Source of the DNA: Paracoccus sp. S-4012
GTDB lineage: Bacteria > Pseudomonadota > Alphaproteobacteria > Rhodobacterales > Rhodobacteraceae
Length of the DNA: 64,000 nucleotides
NCBI RefSeq assembly: GCF_009674885.1
Contig: NZ_WKKA01000011.1
Location: forward strand, 1 to 64,000
Reading direction: 5' to 3'
Shown: one piece after another, positions 16,145 through 25,805 of the stretch
How the letters are laid out: every line of letters begins with the position of its first letter
Numbering within the stretch: the stretch's first letter is position 1
Program-made: the position numbers and the translations under genes
Notes under the pieces: generated by a model
Seen by the model: the letters and a program-made list of their open reading frames with translations, nothing else
Told to the model about the DNA's origin: nothing
Database searches by the model: none

Positions 16145-17350
16145 ATGATCTATCGTTCCCTGACCACCCTTGCCGGCGCGGCGCTCGACCCGCTGGCGCG
16201 GCGGGGAGGGTGGCGGGCGCGGTTCGGGCGTGACCTCGAGGGGCTGCCGCGGGGCGCGATCTGGCTGCATGGCGCGTCGGTCGGCGAGATCGCCTCGGCC
16301 GCGAGCCTCGCCGCCGCGCTGTCGCGGGAGTTTGCGGTCATCGCGACGGCCAACACGCCGACCGGGCGCGATGCCGCGCTGGCGCAGGGACTGCCCGCCG
16401 TTCTCGCCCCGCTCGACCTGCCCCGCGCCCACGACCGCTTCCTCGACACCCTCGTGCCCTGCGTGGCGGTGACGCTGGAGAGCGAGTTCTGGCCCAATCG
16501 CTCGGCCGCCCTCGCCGCGCGCGGGATACCTCAGGTGCTGGCCGGGGCGCGGCTTTCGGCGCGTTCGGCGGCACGGTGGAGGCGGCTCGGGGGGCTGCTG
16601 CGGCCGATGCTCGCGCGGTTCGATGCGGTCTCGGCGCAGGACGAGGGCAGCGAGGCGCGGCTGCTGGCGCTCGGCCTGCCGCGGCGCGTGCTGCTGCCGC
16701 GGGTGAACCTGAAGCTGCAATCCGCCCTCGCCCGTCCGGTGCTGCCGCATCCGCCGACGCGGCTGCTGACGCTGCTCGCCGCCTCGACCCATGCGGGCGA
16801 GGAGGCGCCGGTCCTCGCCGCCTGCCTGGCCCTGCGCGCGCAGGGTCTGCCGCTGCGCCTCATCCTCGCCCCGCGTCACCCACAGCGGTTCGACGAGGTG
16901 GCCCGGCTGATGACGGCGGCCGGCCTGCCCCCGGCGCGCCGCTCGCAGGGGGCGGATGCGAGCGCCGGGACCCTGCTCGCCGACAGCATGGGCGAGATGG
17001 ACCTCTGGTATGCCGCCGCCGGGCTCGTCTTCACCGGCGGCTCGCTGGTTCCGCTGGGCGGCCATACGCCCTGGGAGCCCGCGGCGCAGGCCTGCGCCCT
17101 GCTGCACGGCCCCCATGTCGCGAATTTCACCGCCGCCTACGACATGCTTGACGCAGCGGGCGCCTCGGCCCATGTGACCGCCGGGACCATGGCCGGCATG
17201 ATCGGCCGACTGATGGCTGATTCGGCTGCCCTGGCCCGGATGGGGGCGGGGGCGCGGGCAGTTCTGGCGTCGCAGGCCGGGGATTTGGCCCCTCTACTGG
17301 GGGCGATCCGTAGACTTGGACAGGAAACGCCCTTGCCGCAGCGCAACTGA
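16145..17350 (+). CDS. waaA: 3-deoxy-D-manno-octulosonic acid (Kdo) transferase
   Basis: GT30 glycosyltransferase of 401 residues that adds Kdo from CMP-Kdo to the lipid A precursor at the cytoplasmic face of the inner membrane. The catalytic-base motif HGASVGE (about residues 42-48), ESEFWPN, the GARLS stretch and the C-terminal VFTGGSLVPLGGHTPWEPA nucleotide-binding loop are all present. It is the first core gene after the tRNA-Cys remnant. Its N-terminal membrane anchor is shorter and less hydrophobic than in E. coli WaaA. Confidence 0.93.
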   Translation: MIYRSLTTLAGAALDPLARRGGWRARFGRDLEGLPRGAIWLHGASVGEIASAASLAAALSREFAVIATANTPTGRDAALAQGLPAVLAPLDLPRAHDRFLDTLVPCVAVTLESEFWPNRSAALAARGIPQVLAGARLSARSAARWRRLGGLLRPMLARFDAVSAQDEGSEARLLALGLPRRVLLPRVNLKLQSALARPVLPHPPTRLLTLLAASTHAGEEAPVLAACLALRAQGLPLRLILAPRHPQRFDEVARLMTAAGLPPARRSQGADASAGTLLADSMGEMDLWYAAAGLVFTGGSLVPLGGHTPWEPAAQACALLHGPHVANFTAAYDMLDAAGASAHVTAGTMAGMIGRLMADSAALARMGAGARAVLASQAGDLAPLLGAIRRLGQETPLPQRN

Positions 17351-17387
17351 ATGCCGAGAATGGCATATGTGAGTGGGGGGAAAGCCG

Positions 17388-17834
17388 ATGATCCGTTATG
17401 CGCTGCGCTGCAGCGAGGGGCACGAGTTCGAAGGCTGGTTCCGCTCCTCGCAGATCTTCGAGAGCCAGCGTGACGACGGTCTCGTCACCTGCACCCGCTG
17501 CGGCATCACGGCGGTCGATCGCGCGCTGATGGCCCCGGCCCTGCCATCGCGCCGCGCCAAGGCCGTCCCGGATCGCCCCGCACCAGAAGCGGAGGCGCCC
17601 GCGCCCGACCCGGCGGAAATCGCCCGCTCGATCGCCGAGCTTCGCGCCCATGTCGAGGCGAACTCGAACTATGTCGGCATGCGCTTCGTCAGCGAGGCTC
17701 GCGCCATGCACGAGGGCCACGCCCCGCATCGCCCGATCCACGGCGAGGCGAAGCCGGAGGAGGCCCGCCAGATGATCGAGGACGGGTTGCCGGTCGCGCC
17801 GCTGCCGTTCCTGCCGAAGCAGCGGATGAACTGA
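17388..17834 (+). CDS. DUF1178 family zinc-ribbon protein
   Basis: 148 residues. The N-terminal pattern MIRYALRCSEGHEFEGWF, SSQIFESQ and the C-T-R-C pair are diagnostic of DUF1178; a charged, proline-rich middle (about 55-85) links to a conserved C-terminal half (YVGMRFVSEARAMHEG). Function unknown; the Cys pattern suggests zinc binding. ATG at 17388 is preceded by GGGGGGAAAG. Lies 37 bases after waaA, probably co-transcribed. Confidence 0.85.
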   Translation: MIRYALRCSEGHEFEGWFRSSQIFESQRDDGLVTCTRCGITAVDRALMAPALPSRRAKAVPDRPAPEAEAPAPDPAEIARSIAELRAHVEANSNYVGMRFVSEARAMHEGHAPHRPIHGEAKPEEARQMIEDGLPVAPLPFLPKQRMN

Positions 17835-17872
17835 GGGGTTCGGGCGGACAGGCCGGACGCGCTCGCGGCGGC

Positions 17873-18391
17873 CTACTCCCGCCCGTCGAACCGCACGAAA
17901 TCCATCACGCTTCCCTCGCCGGGGCTGACCGCAGCCCAGTCGTCTCCCTGGAAATCCACGACCAGCGTCGCCGCCGTCGGATAGCGGCGGAAGTCGGAGG
18001 TCAGCGGCGGGCGGGCGGGAAGGCCGGCTGCGAAGGCGGCGATGCCGGGGTTGTGGCCGATCATCATGACCGTCGGCGCGGTGGCCGTGCGCAGGATGGC
18101 GAGCATCTGCGCCGGTTCGGCGTGGTAGAGGCTGCGCTCGAAACGGATCGCCGGGAGGACGGCGAGGGCGGCGCGCTCGACCTCTTCCCAGGTCTCGCGG
18201 GTGCGGGCCGCGGTCGAGCAGAGGACCTCCTCCGGCTCGTAGCCGCGACTCGCCAGCCAGTCGCCGAGCTCGCGGGCCGAGCGGCGGCCGCGGGCGTTCA
18301 GCGGCCGGTCGTGGTCGGGCAGCGACGGGTCGTCCCAGTCGGATTTCGCGTGGCGGGTGAGGATCAGGCGGCGGCGGCCCGGTGGGGTCAT
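17873..18391 (-). CDS. SixA-like histidine phosphatase
   Basis: 172 residues of the histidine phosphatase superfamily: catalytic RHAKSDW near the N terminus, CSTAARTRET and the second His in IGHNPG. Small size with one domain matches SixA, which removes phosphate from phospho-His proteins. ATG overlaps the stop of the Fe-S protein gene (ATGA), so it ends a coupled minus-strand run. Real target unknown. Confidence 0.85.
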   Translation of the reverse strand: MTPPGRRRLILTRHAKSDWDDPSLPDHDRPLNARGRRSARELGDWLASRGYEPEEVLCSTAARTRETWEEVERAALAVLPAIRFERSLYHAEPAQMLAILRTATAPTVMMIGHNPGIAAFAAGLPARPPLTSDFRRYPTAATLVVDFQGDDWAAVSPGEGSVMDFVRFDGRE

Positions 18392-18996
18392 CGGTGGAAC
18401 TGCCTCATGTGATAGGCCGACTGCCCGGGGAGCCTGCCATAGCCTTGACCCGCGGGGCAAGCGCGGCGCGCGAGGCAACCGGCGGTCATGCAGTCGGCCC
18501 CGCCGGGCCGGTCGAGCTGGCCGTGGCAGGCGGCGAGGTCGTATCCCGCGGGGCCGAGGGCACCGACCGGGCAGGCGCTCAGGCAGGGGCGGTCGGGGCA
18601 GGTCTCGCAGGGGGCCGGCCGGGCCGGCGGCGCCGGGCAGGGGGCGTCCAGCAGCACCGCGCCGCGGAAGCTGGCCCAGAGGCCCATCCAGGCATGGACC
18701 AGCATGCCGACGGGCGACACCCAAGCGCGGCCCGATGCCACAGCCCAGGCCTGAAACGGCGGATAAGGCGGGCCGTCCGAGGGCAGCACCGCCCGTCCGT
18801 CCCAACCGGCTGCAAGCGCCCCGATCACCCGCGCCGACCAGCGGTCCACCGGGTTGGGCTCGCCGTCCTGCCATTCGGGGCTGGCCACCAGCACCTCCCA
18901 GAAGCGCGCCCCGTCCGGCGCCAGCAGGACCGCTGTGCCGCCCGCCTCCGGGGCGAAGCCCGCGACGAAAAGCCCGTCAGGCGGCGAAGGGGTCAG
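18388..18996 (-). CDS. Cys-rich ferredoxin-like protein, probable CTG start
   Basis: About 202 residues. The C-terminal third has two Cys-rich clusters ([18 protein letters not shown] and CHGQ...[13 protein letters not shown]) typical of [4Fe-4S] domains, and the N-terminal part ([19 protein letters not shown]) is like proteins annotated as ferredoxins beside argB in Rhodobacteraceae. No ATG, GTG or TTG exists in frame upstream of the conserved part; CTG at 18996 overlaps the argB stop as CTGA, copying the ATGA overlap used by its neighbours. Start therefore uncertain. Function unknown. Confidence 0.7.
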   Translation of the reverse strand: MTPSPPDGLFVAGFAPEAGGTAVLLAPDGARFWEVLVASPEWQDGEPNPVDRWSARVIGALAAGWDGRAVLPSDGPPYPPFQAWAVASGRAWVSPVGMLVHAWMGLWASFRGAVLLDAPCPAPPARPAPCETCPDRPCLSACPVGALGPAGYDLAACHGQLDRPGGADCMTAGCLARRACPAGQGYGRLPGQSAYHMRQFHR

Positions 18997-19907
18997 AGCC
19001 CGCTGCCCCCTTGGCGCAGCCCGTGCGGCTTCACCCGCGGCTCGGTCGAGCGGATCAGGCTGCCCGCGCCCAGTTCGGTGAACAGCTCCAGCAGCCCGGC
19101 ATGGGGCACCCGGCCGTCCAGGATCACCACCGCGCGCACTCCCTCGTCGAGCGCGGCGAGCGCGGTCTCGGTCTTGGGGATCATGCCGCCCGCGATCGTG
19201 CCGTCCTCGATCATGGCGCGGACCTGGTCGGGGTTCATCTGCGTCAGCACCTGCCCCGAGGCGTCCTTGACCCCCGCGACATCGGTCAACAGCAGCAGCC
19301 GGTCGGCCTTCAGCGCCCCGGCGATGGCACCGGCGGCGGTGTCGCCGTTCACGTTGAAGGTCTCGTTGTCGGCCATGCCGGTCGCCACCGGGGCGATCAC
19401 CGGAATCAGCCCGGCGTTGTAGAGGTCGCGGATGATCTGGACGTTCATCTCGATCGGTCGCCCGACGAAGCCCAGTTCGGGGTCGTCGGCCTCGCAGACC
19501 ATCATGTCGTCGTCCTTGCCGGAGATGCCGACCGCCCTCCCCCCCGCGTCGTTGATCGCCTGCACGATGCGCTTGTTGACGAGGCCCGAGAGGACCATCT
19601 CGACCACCTCGACGGTCTCGCGCGTGGTGACGCGCTTGCCGCGCACGAAGCGGCTCTCGATCCCGAGCCGGCCGAGCAGGTCGTTGATCATCGGCCCGCC
19701 GCCATGGACCACGACCGGATGGATGCCGACATGCTTCATCAGCACGATGTCGCGCGCGAACTCGGCCATGGCCTCGTCGTCGCCCATGGCGTTGCCGCCG
19801 AACTTCACCACCACCACGGCGCCCGCATAACGCTGGATATGGGGCAGCGCCTCGGAGAGCGTGCGGGCGGTCGTCGTCCAGTCGCGGTCCATGTGCTGAG
19901 CCTTCAT
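18993..19907 (-). CDS. argB: Acetylglutamate kinase
   Basis: 304 residues; phosphorylates N-acetyl-L-glutamate in the second step of arginine synthesis. Amino-acid-kinase fold motifs [12 protein letters not shown] (about residue 30), [10 protein letters not shown] and the late [12 protein letters not shown] are all present, and the length is normal. Start at ATG 19907; an alternative ATG five codons on. 59 bases from engB. Other arginine genes (argD, argF) lie 35 kb away in this window. Confidence 0.95.
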   Translation of the reverse strand: MKAQHMDRDWTTTARTLSEALPHIQRYAGAVVVVKFGGNAMGDDEAMAEFARDIVLMKHVGIHPVVVHGGGPMINDLLGRLGIESRFVRGKRVTTRETVEVVEMVLSGLVNKRIVQAINDAGGRAVGISGKDDDMMVCEADDPELGFVGRPIEMNVQIIRDLYNAGLIPVIAPVATGMADNETFNVNGDTAAGAIAGALKADRLLLLTDVAGVKDASGQVLTQMNPDQVRAMIEDGTIAGGMIPKTETALAALDEGVRAVVILDGRVPHAGLLELFTELGAGSLIRSTEPRVKPHGLRQGGSGL

Positions 19908-19966
19908 CCTCGCATCCCTCGGGTCCGGGCCGCGACGCTATGGCGCGCGGCCTGGGGGTGCAACCG

Positions 19967-20617
19967 TCACTCGATCCCGGCGATGATGGCGCGCAGGGCG
20001 GGGATGCCCTCACCCTTCTCCGACGAGGTCACGACCAGCTGCGGGAAGGCCGCCGGGTGGCGCTGCAGCGCCTCGGCCACCTGGGCGAGTGTGTCCTCCA
20101 TCGCCTTCGGGCCGATCTTGTCGGCCTTGGTCAGCACCACCTGGAACGGCACCGCCGAGCGGTCGAGCAGCGTCATGATCTCGTGGTCCACGTCCTTGAC
20201 GCCGTGACGCGAGTCGATCAGCGCGAAGGCGCGGCGCAGCGTCGGGCGGCCGGAGAGATAGGCCTTCAGCAGCTCCTGCCAGCGGCGCACCACCGGCAAG
20301 GGCGCCTTGGCGAAGCCGTAGCCGGGCAGGTCCACGAGGTAGCTGCGGGTGCCGAGGTCGAAATAGTTGATCTCCTGCGTGCGGCCCGGCGTGTTCGAGG
20401 CCCGGGCGATGCCCTTGCGGCCGGTCAGCGCGTTGATGAGGCTGGACTTGCCCACGTTCGAGCGGCCGGCGAAGCAGACCTCGGGCCGGTCGGCGGGCGG
20501 CAGCCCGTCCATCGCGACGACGCCCTTCACGAAGTCCACCGGCCCGGCAAACAGCAGCCGCCCGGCCTCGGCCTCCTCCGTCGAGGGTTCGGGCGCGGGG
20601 AGAAAATCGAGCTTCAC
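19967..20617 (-). CDS. engB: Ribosome biogenesis GTP-binding protein EngB/YihA
   Basis: 216 residues, a small essential-type GTPase for large-subunit assembly. G1 GRSNVGKSS (about residues 53-61), G3 DLPGYGFAKAP, G4 TKAD are present. I start at GTG 20617, which overlaps the stop of the MOSC gene as GTGA; the protein then begins KLDFLPAP as in relatives. Part of the yidC-linked run conserved in Rhodobacterales. Confidence 0.93.
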   Translation of the reverse strand: MKLDFLPAPEPSTEEAEAGRLLFAGPVDFVKGVVAMDGLPPADRPEVCFAGRSNVGKSSLINALTGRKGIARASNTPGRTQEINYFDLGTRSYLVDLPGYGFAKAPLPVVRRWQELLKAYLSGRPTLRRAFALIDSRHGVKDVDHEIMTLLDRSAVPFQVVLTKADKIGPKAMEDTLAQVAEALQRHPAAFPQLVVTSSEKGEGIPALRAIIAGIE

Positions 20618-21381
20618 AGCACCTCCACCGGATCGCCCGGGGCGATTTCGCCGCCTTCCAGCACCTCGACATAGACGCCGAAGTTGCGGTGCATGAACTG
20701 TGCCTCGATCTCGGCCGGCATGTCGCCGTCGAGGCGGCCGGCCTTGGTGTCGGCCGAGGTCGCGGCGCAACGCTCGATCCGCTCGCGGACCCGGACCGTC
20801 GTGGGGCCGATGCGGAGCGTCATCAGGCGCATGTCGTGTTCGGCGTAGGGCTCCCAGCCGTCCACCCAGAGGTTCGCGCGCCAGCGGTCGGTGCCGAGGG
20901 GGCGGCAGAGGCGGCCCTCGAGGTCGGCGAGGCTGGAGAGGGACAGGAGCGAGATGAAGGGCTCGCGCTTGTCGGTCAGCGGCTGAGGGGCCGTCACCAG
21001 ACGCGCGGCGGGGGCCTTGCCGCTGTCAGCCCAGAGGGGGGCGAGCCAGTCGAGAAGCGCGGCCTCGTCGCGCGCGGGGTCCAGCGACAGCGGCGGGCGC
21101 TCCGGATGCGTCAGATGCAGCCGTCCATCCTCGCCCCAGCCGCCGCGGACGCCCTGCAGGGCGGCGGACGCCGCGCCGCGGAGCATCGCCGACTTGGGCA
21201 GCCACTTCGTCAGCGCATCCCCTTCTAGGTGATGGAGCGAATCGGCGTGCAGCACGCCCCATTCGCGGTCGCCGGGCAGCGTCCGGCCGGGTTCCAGCCT
21301 GACCCGATCCAGCCGCTCGCCGCCGATCGACTTCACCGGGAAGCGGTGGATCTCGGCCAGCCGCCCCGCCGCGGCGGTCAT
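20614..21381 (-). CDS. MOSC domain-containing protein
   Basis: 255 residues with an N-terminal MOSC beta-barrel (LAEIHRFPVKSIGGERLD) and the MOSC core (RWRANLWVDGWEPYAEHD, RCAATSADT with the conserved Cys). MOSC domains bind the molybdenum cofactor sulfur or reduce N-hydroxylated compounds (YcbX/MARC). ATG overlaps the yidC stop (ATGA). Wedged between yidC and engB, which is a common arrangement in Rhodobacteraceae; substrate unknown. Confidence 0.85.
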   Translation of the reverse strand: MTAAAGRLAEIHRFPVKSIGGERLDRVRLEPGRTLPGDREWGVLHADSLHHLEGDALTKWLPKSAMLRGAASAALQGVRGGWGEDGRLHLTHPERPPLSLDPARDEAALLDWLAPLWADSGKAPAARLVTAPQPLTDKREPFISLLSLSSLADLEGRLCRPLGTDRWRANLWVDGWEPYAEHDMRLMTLRIGPTTVRVRERIERCAATSADTKAGRLDGDMPAEIEAQFMHRNFGVYVEVLEGGEIAPGDPVEVL

Positions 21382-23255
21382 TTCTTCGGCTTGTCCGCCG
21401 CCTTCTGGCGCCGGAAGCTCGAGGTGATGTTGCCGAACAGGTCCGGCCGGTGCCCGTGCGAGGACATGATCCAGTATTGCTGGATGATCGTGATGGTGTT
21501 GTTCGCGATCCAGTAGAGGACCAGCCCGGAGGCGAAGCCGCCGAGCATGAACATGAAGATCCACGGCATATAGGCGAAGATCATCTTCTGCGTCGGGTCG
21601 GTCGGCGTCGGGTTCAGCTTCTGCTGCAGCCACATCGAGATGCCGAGCACAATGGCGAGCGCCGGCAGCGCGACCATGTGCAGCATCGTGCCCGGCGCGG
21701 GTGTGGCCCAGGGCAGCAGCCCGAACAGGTTCAGCAGCGACGAGGGGTCGGGCGCGCTCAGGTCGCGGATCCAGCCGATCCAGGGCGCGTGGCGCAGCTC
21801 GATGGTGACGAAGATCACCTTGTAGAGCGCAAAGAAGATCGGGATCTGCAGCAGCACCGGCAGGCAGCCCGCGGCGGGGTTGACCTTCTGCGTCTTGTAG
21901 AGGGCCATCACCTCCTGCTGGAACTTCATCCGGTCGTCGCCGGTGCGCTCCTTGATCGCCTCCATCTCGGGCTGAAGCTCCTTCATCCGCGCCATCGAGA
22001 TGTAGGACTTCCGCGCCAGCGGGAAGACCAGCAGCTTCAGCACCACCGTCAGCGCGATGATCGACCAGCCCACGTTGCCGATCATGCCGTTGAGCCAGTG
22101 CAGCAGCGAGAAGATCGGCTTCGTGAGGAAGAAGAACCAGCCCCAGTCCACGGCGTCCACGAAGCCCTGGATGCCGGGCGTTTCCTGGTAGCCGCGCAGC
22201 ACGTCCACGACCTTCGCCCCGGCAAACAGATAGCTCGCCTGATCGGTGCGGGCGCCGGGCTCGACCGTCAGCAGCGGCATCCGCGCCTCGGTCTGGTAGA
22301 TGTCGGCGCCCGGCGCGTATTTCACCACCGAGGTGAAGCCCTGCCCCGGCGCCGGGGCGAGGGTCGTCATCCAGTACTTGTCGGTGAAGCCGATCCAGCC
22401 GTTGGCCGCGACCTGCACGATCTCGGCCGGGCCTTCCATGCCCTGCGGGTCGAGGTCGGCAATGGCCTTGTATTTCAGCTCCTCGAGCGAGCCGTCGGCC
22501 ATGCCCACCGCGCCCTCGTGCAGCACGAAGAAGTTCTGCGTGTCGGGACGGCCATGCCGGGCGATGATGCCGTAGGGCGCGGCCGAGAAGGCGGCGTCGC
22601 CAAGGTTCTCGACCGACTGCGTGATGGTGAAGAGGTAGCGGTCGTCCACCGCGAAGATGCGGCGGAAGATCTGGCCGGCGCCGTTGTCCCAGGCGAGCGT
22701 CACGGGCGCGCCGGGGGCGAGTTCGGCGCCGCTCTCGAGTGACCAGAGGGTTGCCGGGCCGGGGACGAGCGCCGGATCGACGCCGGGGCCGGGGAGCCAG
22801 CCGTAGACGGCGTAATAGGGCTTCTGGGGCGGCACGTCGGGCTGGGCGTCGGGCGTCACCGGGGCGGCGACCGCAGGCTCGCGCGGGCCGAAGGTCGGCG
22901 ACAGCAGGCGGACATGCGGCGAGTTCTCGTCGAGGGTCTCGCGGTAGCTGGTCAGCAGCAGGTCGTCGATCCGCCCACCGGCGAGCGAGATCGAGCCCGA
23001 GAGCGAGGGCGTGGCGATGGTCACGCGTTCTGCATTCGCGCTCGGGTCCGAGGACGGCGCGTCGAGGCCCGGCGTTGCCGCGGTCGTGGTCGTGGTCCCG
23101 TCAGGCGCGGGCGCGGCGGTGCCCGGCGCGGTGGCGACGGCCTCTGGCGCGGGCGCGGTGGCCGGGGGCGGCGGCGCAAAGAGCGTGTACCACAGCACGA
23201 CCACCAGGAACGACAGCACGGTCGCCAGGATGAGATTGCGGTTGTTGTCGTCCAT
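21378..23255 (-). CDS. yidC: Membrane protein insertase YidC
   Basis: 625 residues, the gram-negative long form. N-terminal membrane anchor (NLILATVLSFLVVVLWYTLF), a proline/alanine-rich linker, a large periplasmic beta domain (about 90-370), then the conserved five-helix insertase core with the hydrophilic-groove Arg in LLVFPLARKSYISMARMKELQPEM and LQIPIFFALYKVIF. Inserts membrane proteins alone or with SecYEG. Downstream of rpmH-rnpA-yidD with ttcA between; 99 bases from ttcA. Confidence 0.96.
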   Translation of the reverse strand: MDDNNRNLILATVLSFLVVVLWYTLFAPPPPATAPAPEAVATAPGTAAPAPDGTTTTTAATPGLDAPSSDPSANAERVTIATPSLSGSISLAGGRIDDLLLTSYRETLDENSPHVRLLSPTFGPREPAVAAPVTPDAQPDVPPQKPYYAVYGWLPGPGVDPALVPGPATLWSLESGAELAPGAPVTLAWDNGAGQIFRRIFAVDDRYLFTITQSVENLGDAAFSAAPYGIIARHGRPDTQNFFVLHEGAVGMADGSLEELKYKAIADLDPQGMEGPAEIVQVAANGWIGFTDKYWMTTLAPAPGQGFTSVVKYAPGADIYQTEARMPLLTVEPGARTDQASYLFAGAKVVDVLRGYQETPGIQGFVDAVDWGWFFFLTKPIFSLLHWLNGMIGNVGWSIIALTVVLKLLVFPLARKSYISMARMKELQPEMEAIKERTGDDRMKFQQEVMALYKTQKVNPAAGCLPVLLQIPIFFALYKVIFVTIELRHAPWIGWIRDLSAPDPSSLLNLFGLLPWATPAPGTMLHMVALPALAIVLGISMWLQQKLNPTPTDPTQKMIFAYMPWIFMFMLGGFASGLVLYWIANNTITIIQQYWIMSSHGHRPDLFGNITSSFRRQKAADKPKK

Positions 23256-23354
23256 GCTGGATGCGGGGCCTGTCGGGGGGAGGGGGGAAATCCGCGCCGT
23301 TCAACAGAAGGGGGGACGTGAGGTCAAGCGCATTCGCCCCCGCCCTCCCCCAGG

Positions 23355-24245
23355 TCAACCGGGGCGAAGGTCGGGTATCGGCGGCTCGGCCAGGGCTTGG
23401 CGCGTCCCCGCGGCGCCCATGAGCGCCGCGAAGTCGAAGAGCGACGGGTCCGCCAGATGCGAGGGCCGCACGTTCATCAGCGCCCGGAACATCACCTGAC
23501 GGCGGCCGGGCGTGCGCGCCTCCCACTCGTCCAGCAGCCGCTTCACCTGCACCCGCTGCAAGCCGTCCTGACTGCCGCAGAGGTCGCAGGGGATGATCGG
23601 ATAGCCCATCGTGCGGGCGAAACGGTCGCAATCGGCCTCGGCAACGAAGGCCAGCGGCCGCAGCACCGTCAGGTCGCCGTCCTCGTTCAGCAGCTTCGGC
23701 GGCATCGCCGCGAGCCTGCCGCCGTGAAAGAGGTTCATGAAGAAGGTCTCGAGGATGTCGTCGCGGTGATGGCCGAGGACCACCGCCGCGCAGCCCTCCT
23801 CGCGGGCGATGCGGTAGAGGTTGCCGCGCCGCAGCCGCGAGCAGAGCGAGCACATGGTCCCGCCGGGCGCGATCTTGTCGGTGACGATGGAATAGGTGTC
23901 CTGGTACTCGATCCGGTGCGCGACCCCGCGCTCGGTCAGGAACTGCGGCAGCACCGTCGCCGGGAAGCCCGGCTGGCCCTGATCGAGGTTGCAGGCCAGA
24001 AGCTCCACCGGCAGCAGCCCGCGCCATTGCAGCTCGTGCAGGACGGCCAGCAGCGTGTAGCTGTCCTTGCCGCCCGAGAGGCAGACCAGCCAGCGGTCGC
24101 CCTCGCGGATCATGCCGTAGGTGTCGATCGCCGCGCGCACCTCGCGCACGAGGCGTTTGCGGAGCTTGCGGAACTCGGTCGAGGACGGGGCGCCGCGGAA
24201 CAGCGGGTGAATCTCGTCCGCGTCGATGTAGGCGAGGTCGTTCAT
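23355..24245 (-). CDS. ttcA: tRNA 2-thiocytidine(32) synthetase TtcA
   Basis: 296 residues. The PP-loop SGGKDS (about residues 58-63), the two Cys of [11 protein letters not shown] and a further Cys pair in CDLCGSQ fit the [4Fe-4S]-dependent TtcA family that thiolates C32 of certain tRNAs. ATG overlaps the yidD stop. Insertion of ttcA into the rpmH-rnpA-yidD-yidC block is a lineage trait rather than the textbook order. Confidence 0.92.
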   Translation of the reverse strand: MNDLAYIDADEIHPLFRGAPSSTEFRKLRKRLVREVRAAIDTYGMIREGDRWLVCLSGGKDSYTLLAVLHELQWRGLLPVELLACNLDQGQPGFPATVLPQFLTERGVAHRIEYQDTYSIVTDKIAPGGTMCSLCSRLRRGNLYRIAREEGCAAVVLGHHRDDILETFFMNLFHGGRLAAMPPKLLNEDGDLTVLRPLAFVAEADCDRFARTMGYPIIPCDLCGSQDGLQRVQVKRLLDEWEARTPGRRQVMFRALMNVRPSHLADPSLFDFAALMGAAGTRQALAEPPIPDLRPG

Positions 24246-24484
24246 CGCGGTGCCCTCTCGCGCGGTCTCGGGACGGGGTCGTAGCCGTGGCCGCCCCAGG
24301 GATTACAGCGGGCGAGGCGACGCAGCGTCAGCCAGCCCCCGCGGAGGCCGCCATGCGTGGCGAGCGCCTCGAGCGCATAGGCCGAGCAGGTCGGCTGGAA
24401 GCGGCAGCCATGGCCGAGCCAGGGCGACAGAAGCAGCCGGTAGGCGTGGACGGGCAGCGACAGGATGCGCGCGAGCAGGGTCAT
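24242..24484 (-). CDS. yidD: Membrane protein insertion efficiency factor YidD
   Basis: 80 residues; the family signature [13 protein letters not shown] and the ending [13 protein letters not shown] are complete. Small amphipathic inner-membrane-associated protein that supports YidC. Overlaps rnpA by 4 bases and ttcA by 4 bases. Confidence 0.95.
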   Translation of the reverse strand: MTLLARILSLPVHAYRLLLSPWLGHGCRFQPTCSAYALEALATHGGLRGGWLTLRRLARCNPWGGHGYDPVPRPRERAPR

Positions 24485-24903
24485 CGCCCGCCCCCGTGGA
24501 CCCGCGCCATGGCGGCCTCGAGGTCGGCGGTCAGCGCCGCGAAGTCGCGCGTTACTGTGGCGCCGGGCCGGCCGACGAGGACGTAGTCCCAGCCGGGCCG
24601 GGCCAGACGCGGCAGCACCTCGCGGGCGACGGCGCGCAGCCGGCGCTTGGCGCGGTTTCGGGTCACGGCGTTGCCGATCTTCTTCGAGCAGGTGAAGCCC
24701 ACCCGCACCGCCTCGCCGCCCTCCGGCCCGCGGTCACGGGCCTGCAGCAGGAAACCGGGCGTGCCGTGCCGCCGGGCCGAGGCCGCCTTGAGGAAGTCGG
24801 CGCGCCGGGCCATGATCTCCAGACGCGGAAGCCCCGCCGGCTCGGGCGCGGGCGGGGTCATGCCGTCAGGCTCGGGCGTGCACGGCGCCGCGAGGCGGGC
24901 CAT
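24481..24903 (-). CDS. rnpA: Ribonuclease P protein component
   Basis: 140 residues; the basic RNA-binding signature [17 protein letters not shown] is intact and [12 protein letters not shown] opens the conserved domain. The N-terminal 30 residues before [11 protein letters not shown] are an extension, and ATG 24861 is a possible alternative start. Lies 11 bases after rpmH, the near-universal order. Processes the 5' ends of tRNAs with the RNase P RNA. Confidence 0.93.
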   Translation of the reverse strand: MARLAAPCTPEPDGMTPPAPEPAGLPRLEIMARRADFLKAASARRHGTPGFLLQARDRGPEGGEAVRVGFTCSKKIGNAVTRNRAKRRLRAVAREVLPRLARPGWDYVLVGRPGATVTRDFAALTADLEAAMARVHGGGR

Positions 24904-24914
24904 GCCGGCTGGGC

Positions 24915-25049
24915 TCAGGCGCTGAGGACGCGGCGGCCCTTGGCGCGACGCGCGGACAGGACCCGGCGGCCGCCCTTGGTCGCCATCCGCGCCCGGAAAC
25001 CGTGCCGGCGGGCGCGAACCAGGTTCGAGGGCTGGAAAGTGCGTTTCAT
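24915..25049 (-). CDS. rpmH: Large ribosomal subunit protein bL34
   Basis: 44 codons reading [20 protein letters not shown]... and ending GRRVLSA, the exact pattern and length of bL34. Too short for many gene finders but unmistakable. Leads the rpmH-rnpA-yidD run; the promoter must lie in 25050-25191, shared with the divergent deaminase gene. Confidence 0.97.
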   Translation of the reverse strand: MKRTFQPSNLVRARRHGFRARMATKGGRRVLSARRAKGRRVLSA

Positions 25050-25191
25050 CGGTCTTACTCCGGGGTATCACGGTGTCTGCGGCTGCGCGGCACATCAGGG
25101 CCGGCCCAGGCAATGGGGGGGCGAATTGCGAAGCCCGGCAGATAGCGGCGCCCCCGGACCAAGTCAAGCCGCGCGCACGAGGGAGGACACC

Positions 25192-25692
25192 TTGGCTGTT
25201 TTCGACGAGACGAACGACGACCCGATGCTGCGCCGCGCCTTTGCCATCGCCCGTGCAACCCGCGACGCCGGAAACCCGGCCTATGGCGCCATCCTCGTCG
25301 GGCCCGACGGCTCCCTGCTGATGGAGCAGGGAAACACCTATGCCGAGGGCAAGGACATGACCGCCCATGCCGAGCGCCTACTGGCAACGCGCGCGAGCCG
25401 CCGCTGGCGGCCGGATTTCCTCGCCGGCTGCACGCTCTACAGTTCGGCCGAGCCCTGCGCCATGTGTGCCGGCGCGATCTACTGGGCCGGCATCGGCCGT
25501 GTCGTCTTCGGGCAGAGCGTGGCGGACCTCGGGCGCCGGGGCGGGGGCGATGTCGACAACCCCACGCTCCCCCTGCCCTGCCGGACCGTCTTCGATGCCG
25601 GGCCGAACCGGGTCGTCGTTCGCGGACCGTTGCTGGAAGACGAGGCGGCGGCGCTTCAGCCGGGGTTCCGGGCTGGCGGGCAAGCCGGTTGA
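25192..25692 (+). CDS. Nucleoside/nucleobase deaminase (CDA fold), TTG start
   Basis: 166 residues. Zinc motifs T-A-H-A-E and EPCAMCAGA are intact, as in guanine deaminases and TadA-like enzymes. I choose TTG 25192 because a strong AGGGAGGA lies 6 bases upstream and the protein then starts AVFDETNDDPML; the next start (ATG 25225) has no such site. Length and lack of the TadA C-terminal helix fit a free-base or nucleoside deaminase better than tRNA deaminase. Confidence 0.85.
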   Translation: MAVFDETNDDPMLRRAFAIARATRDAGNPAYGAILVGPDGSLLMEQGNTYAEGKDMTAHAERLLATRASRRWRPDFLAGCTLYSSAEPCAMCAGAIYWAGIGRVVFGQSVADLGRRGGGDVDNPTLPLPCRTVFDAGPNRVVVRGPLLEDEAAALQPGFRAGGQAG

Positions 25693-25805
25693 GGCCACAG
25701 ACCCGCCGGGAACCATGGCGCCACCTCGCGGTTTCGTGAGGGGCAGCCGATCACCAGAATCGCTAAGTCGCGGGCGGCGACCCGGCGGCGTTCATACCGG
25801 ACGAA

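Noticed and set aside
18388..20013. 541-codon minus-strand frame as one protein
   Set aside because: Its upstream two thirds are an alternate-frame shadow of argB; only the Cys-rich end after the argB stop is conserved-looking.
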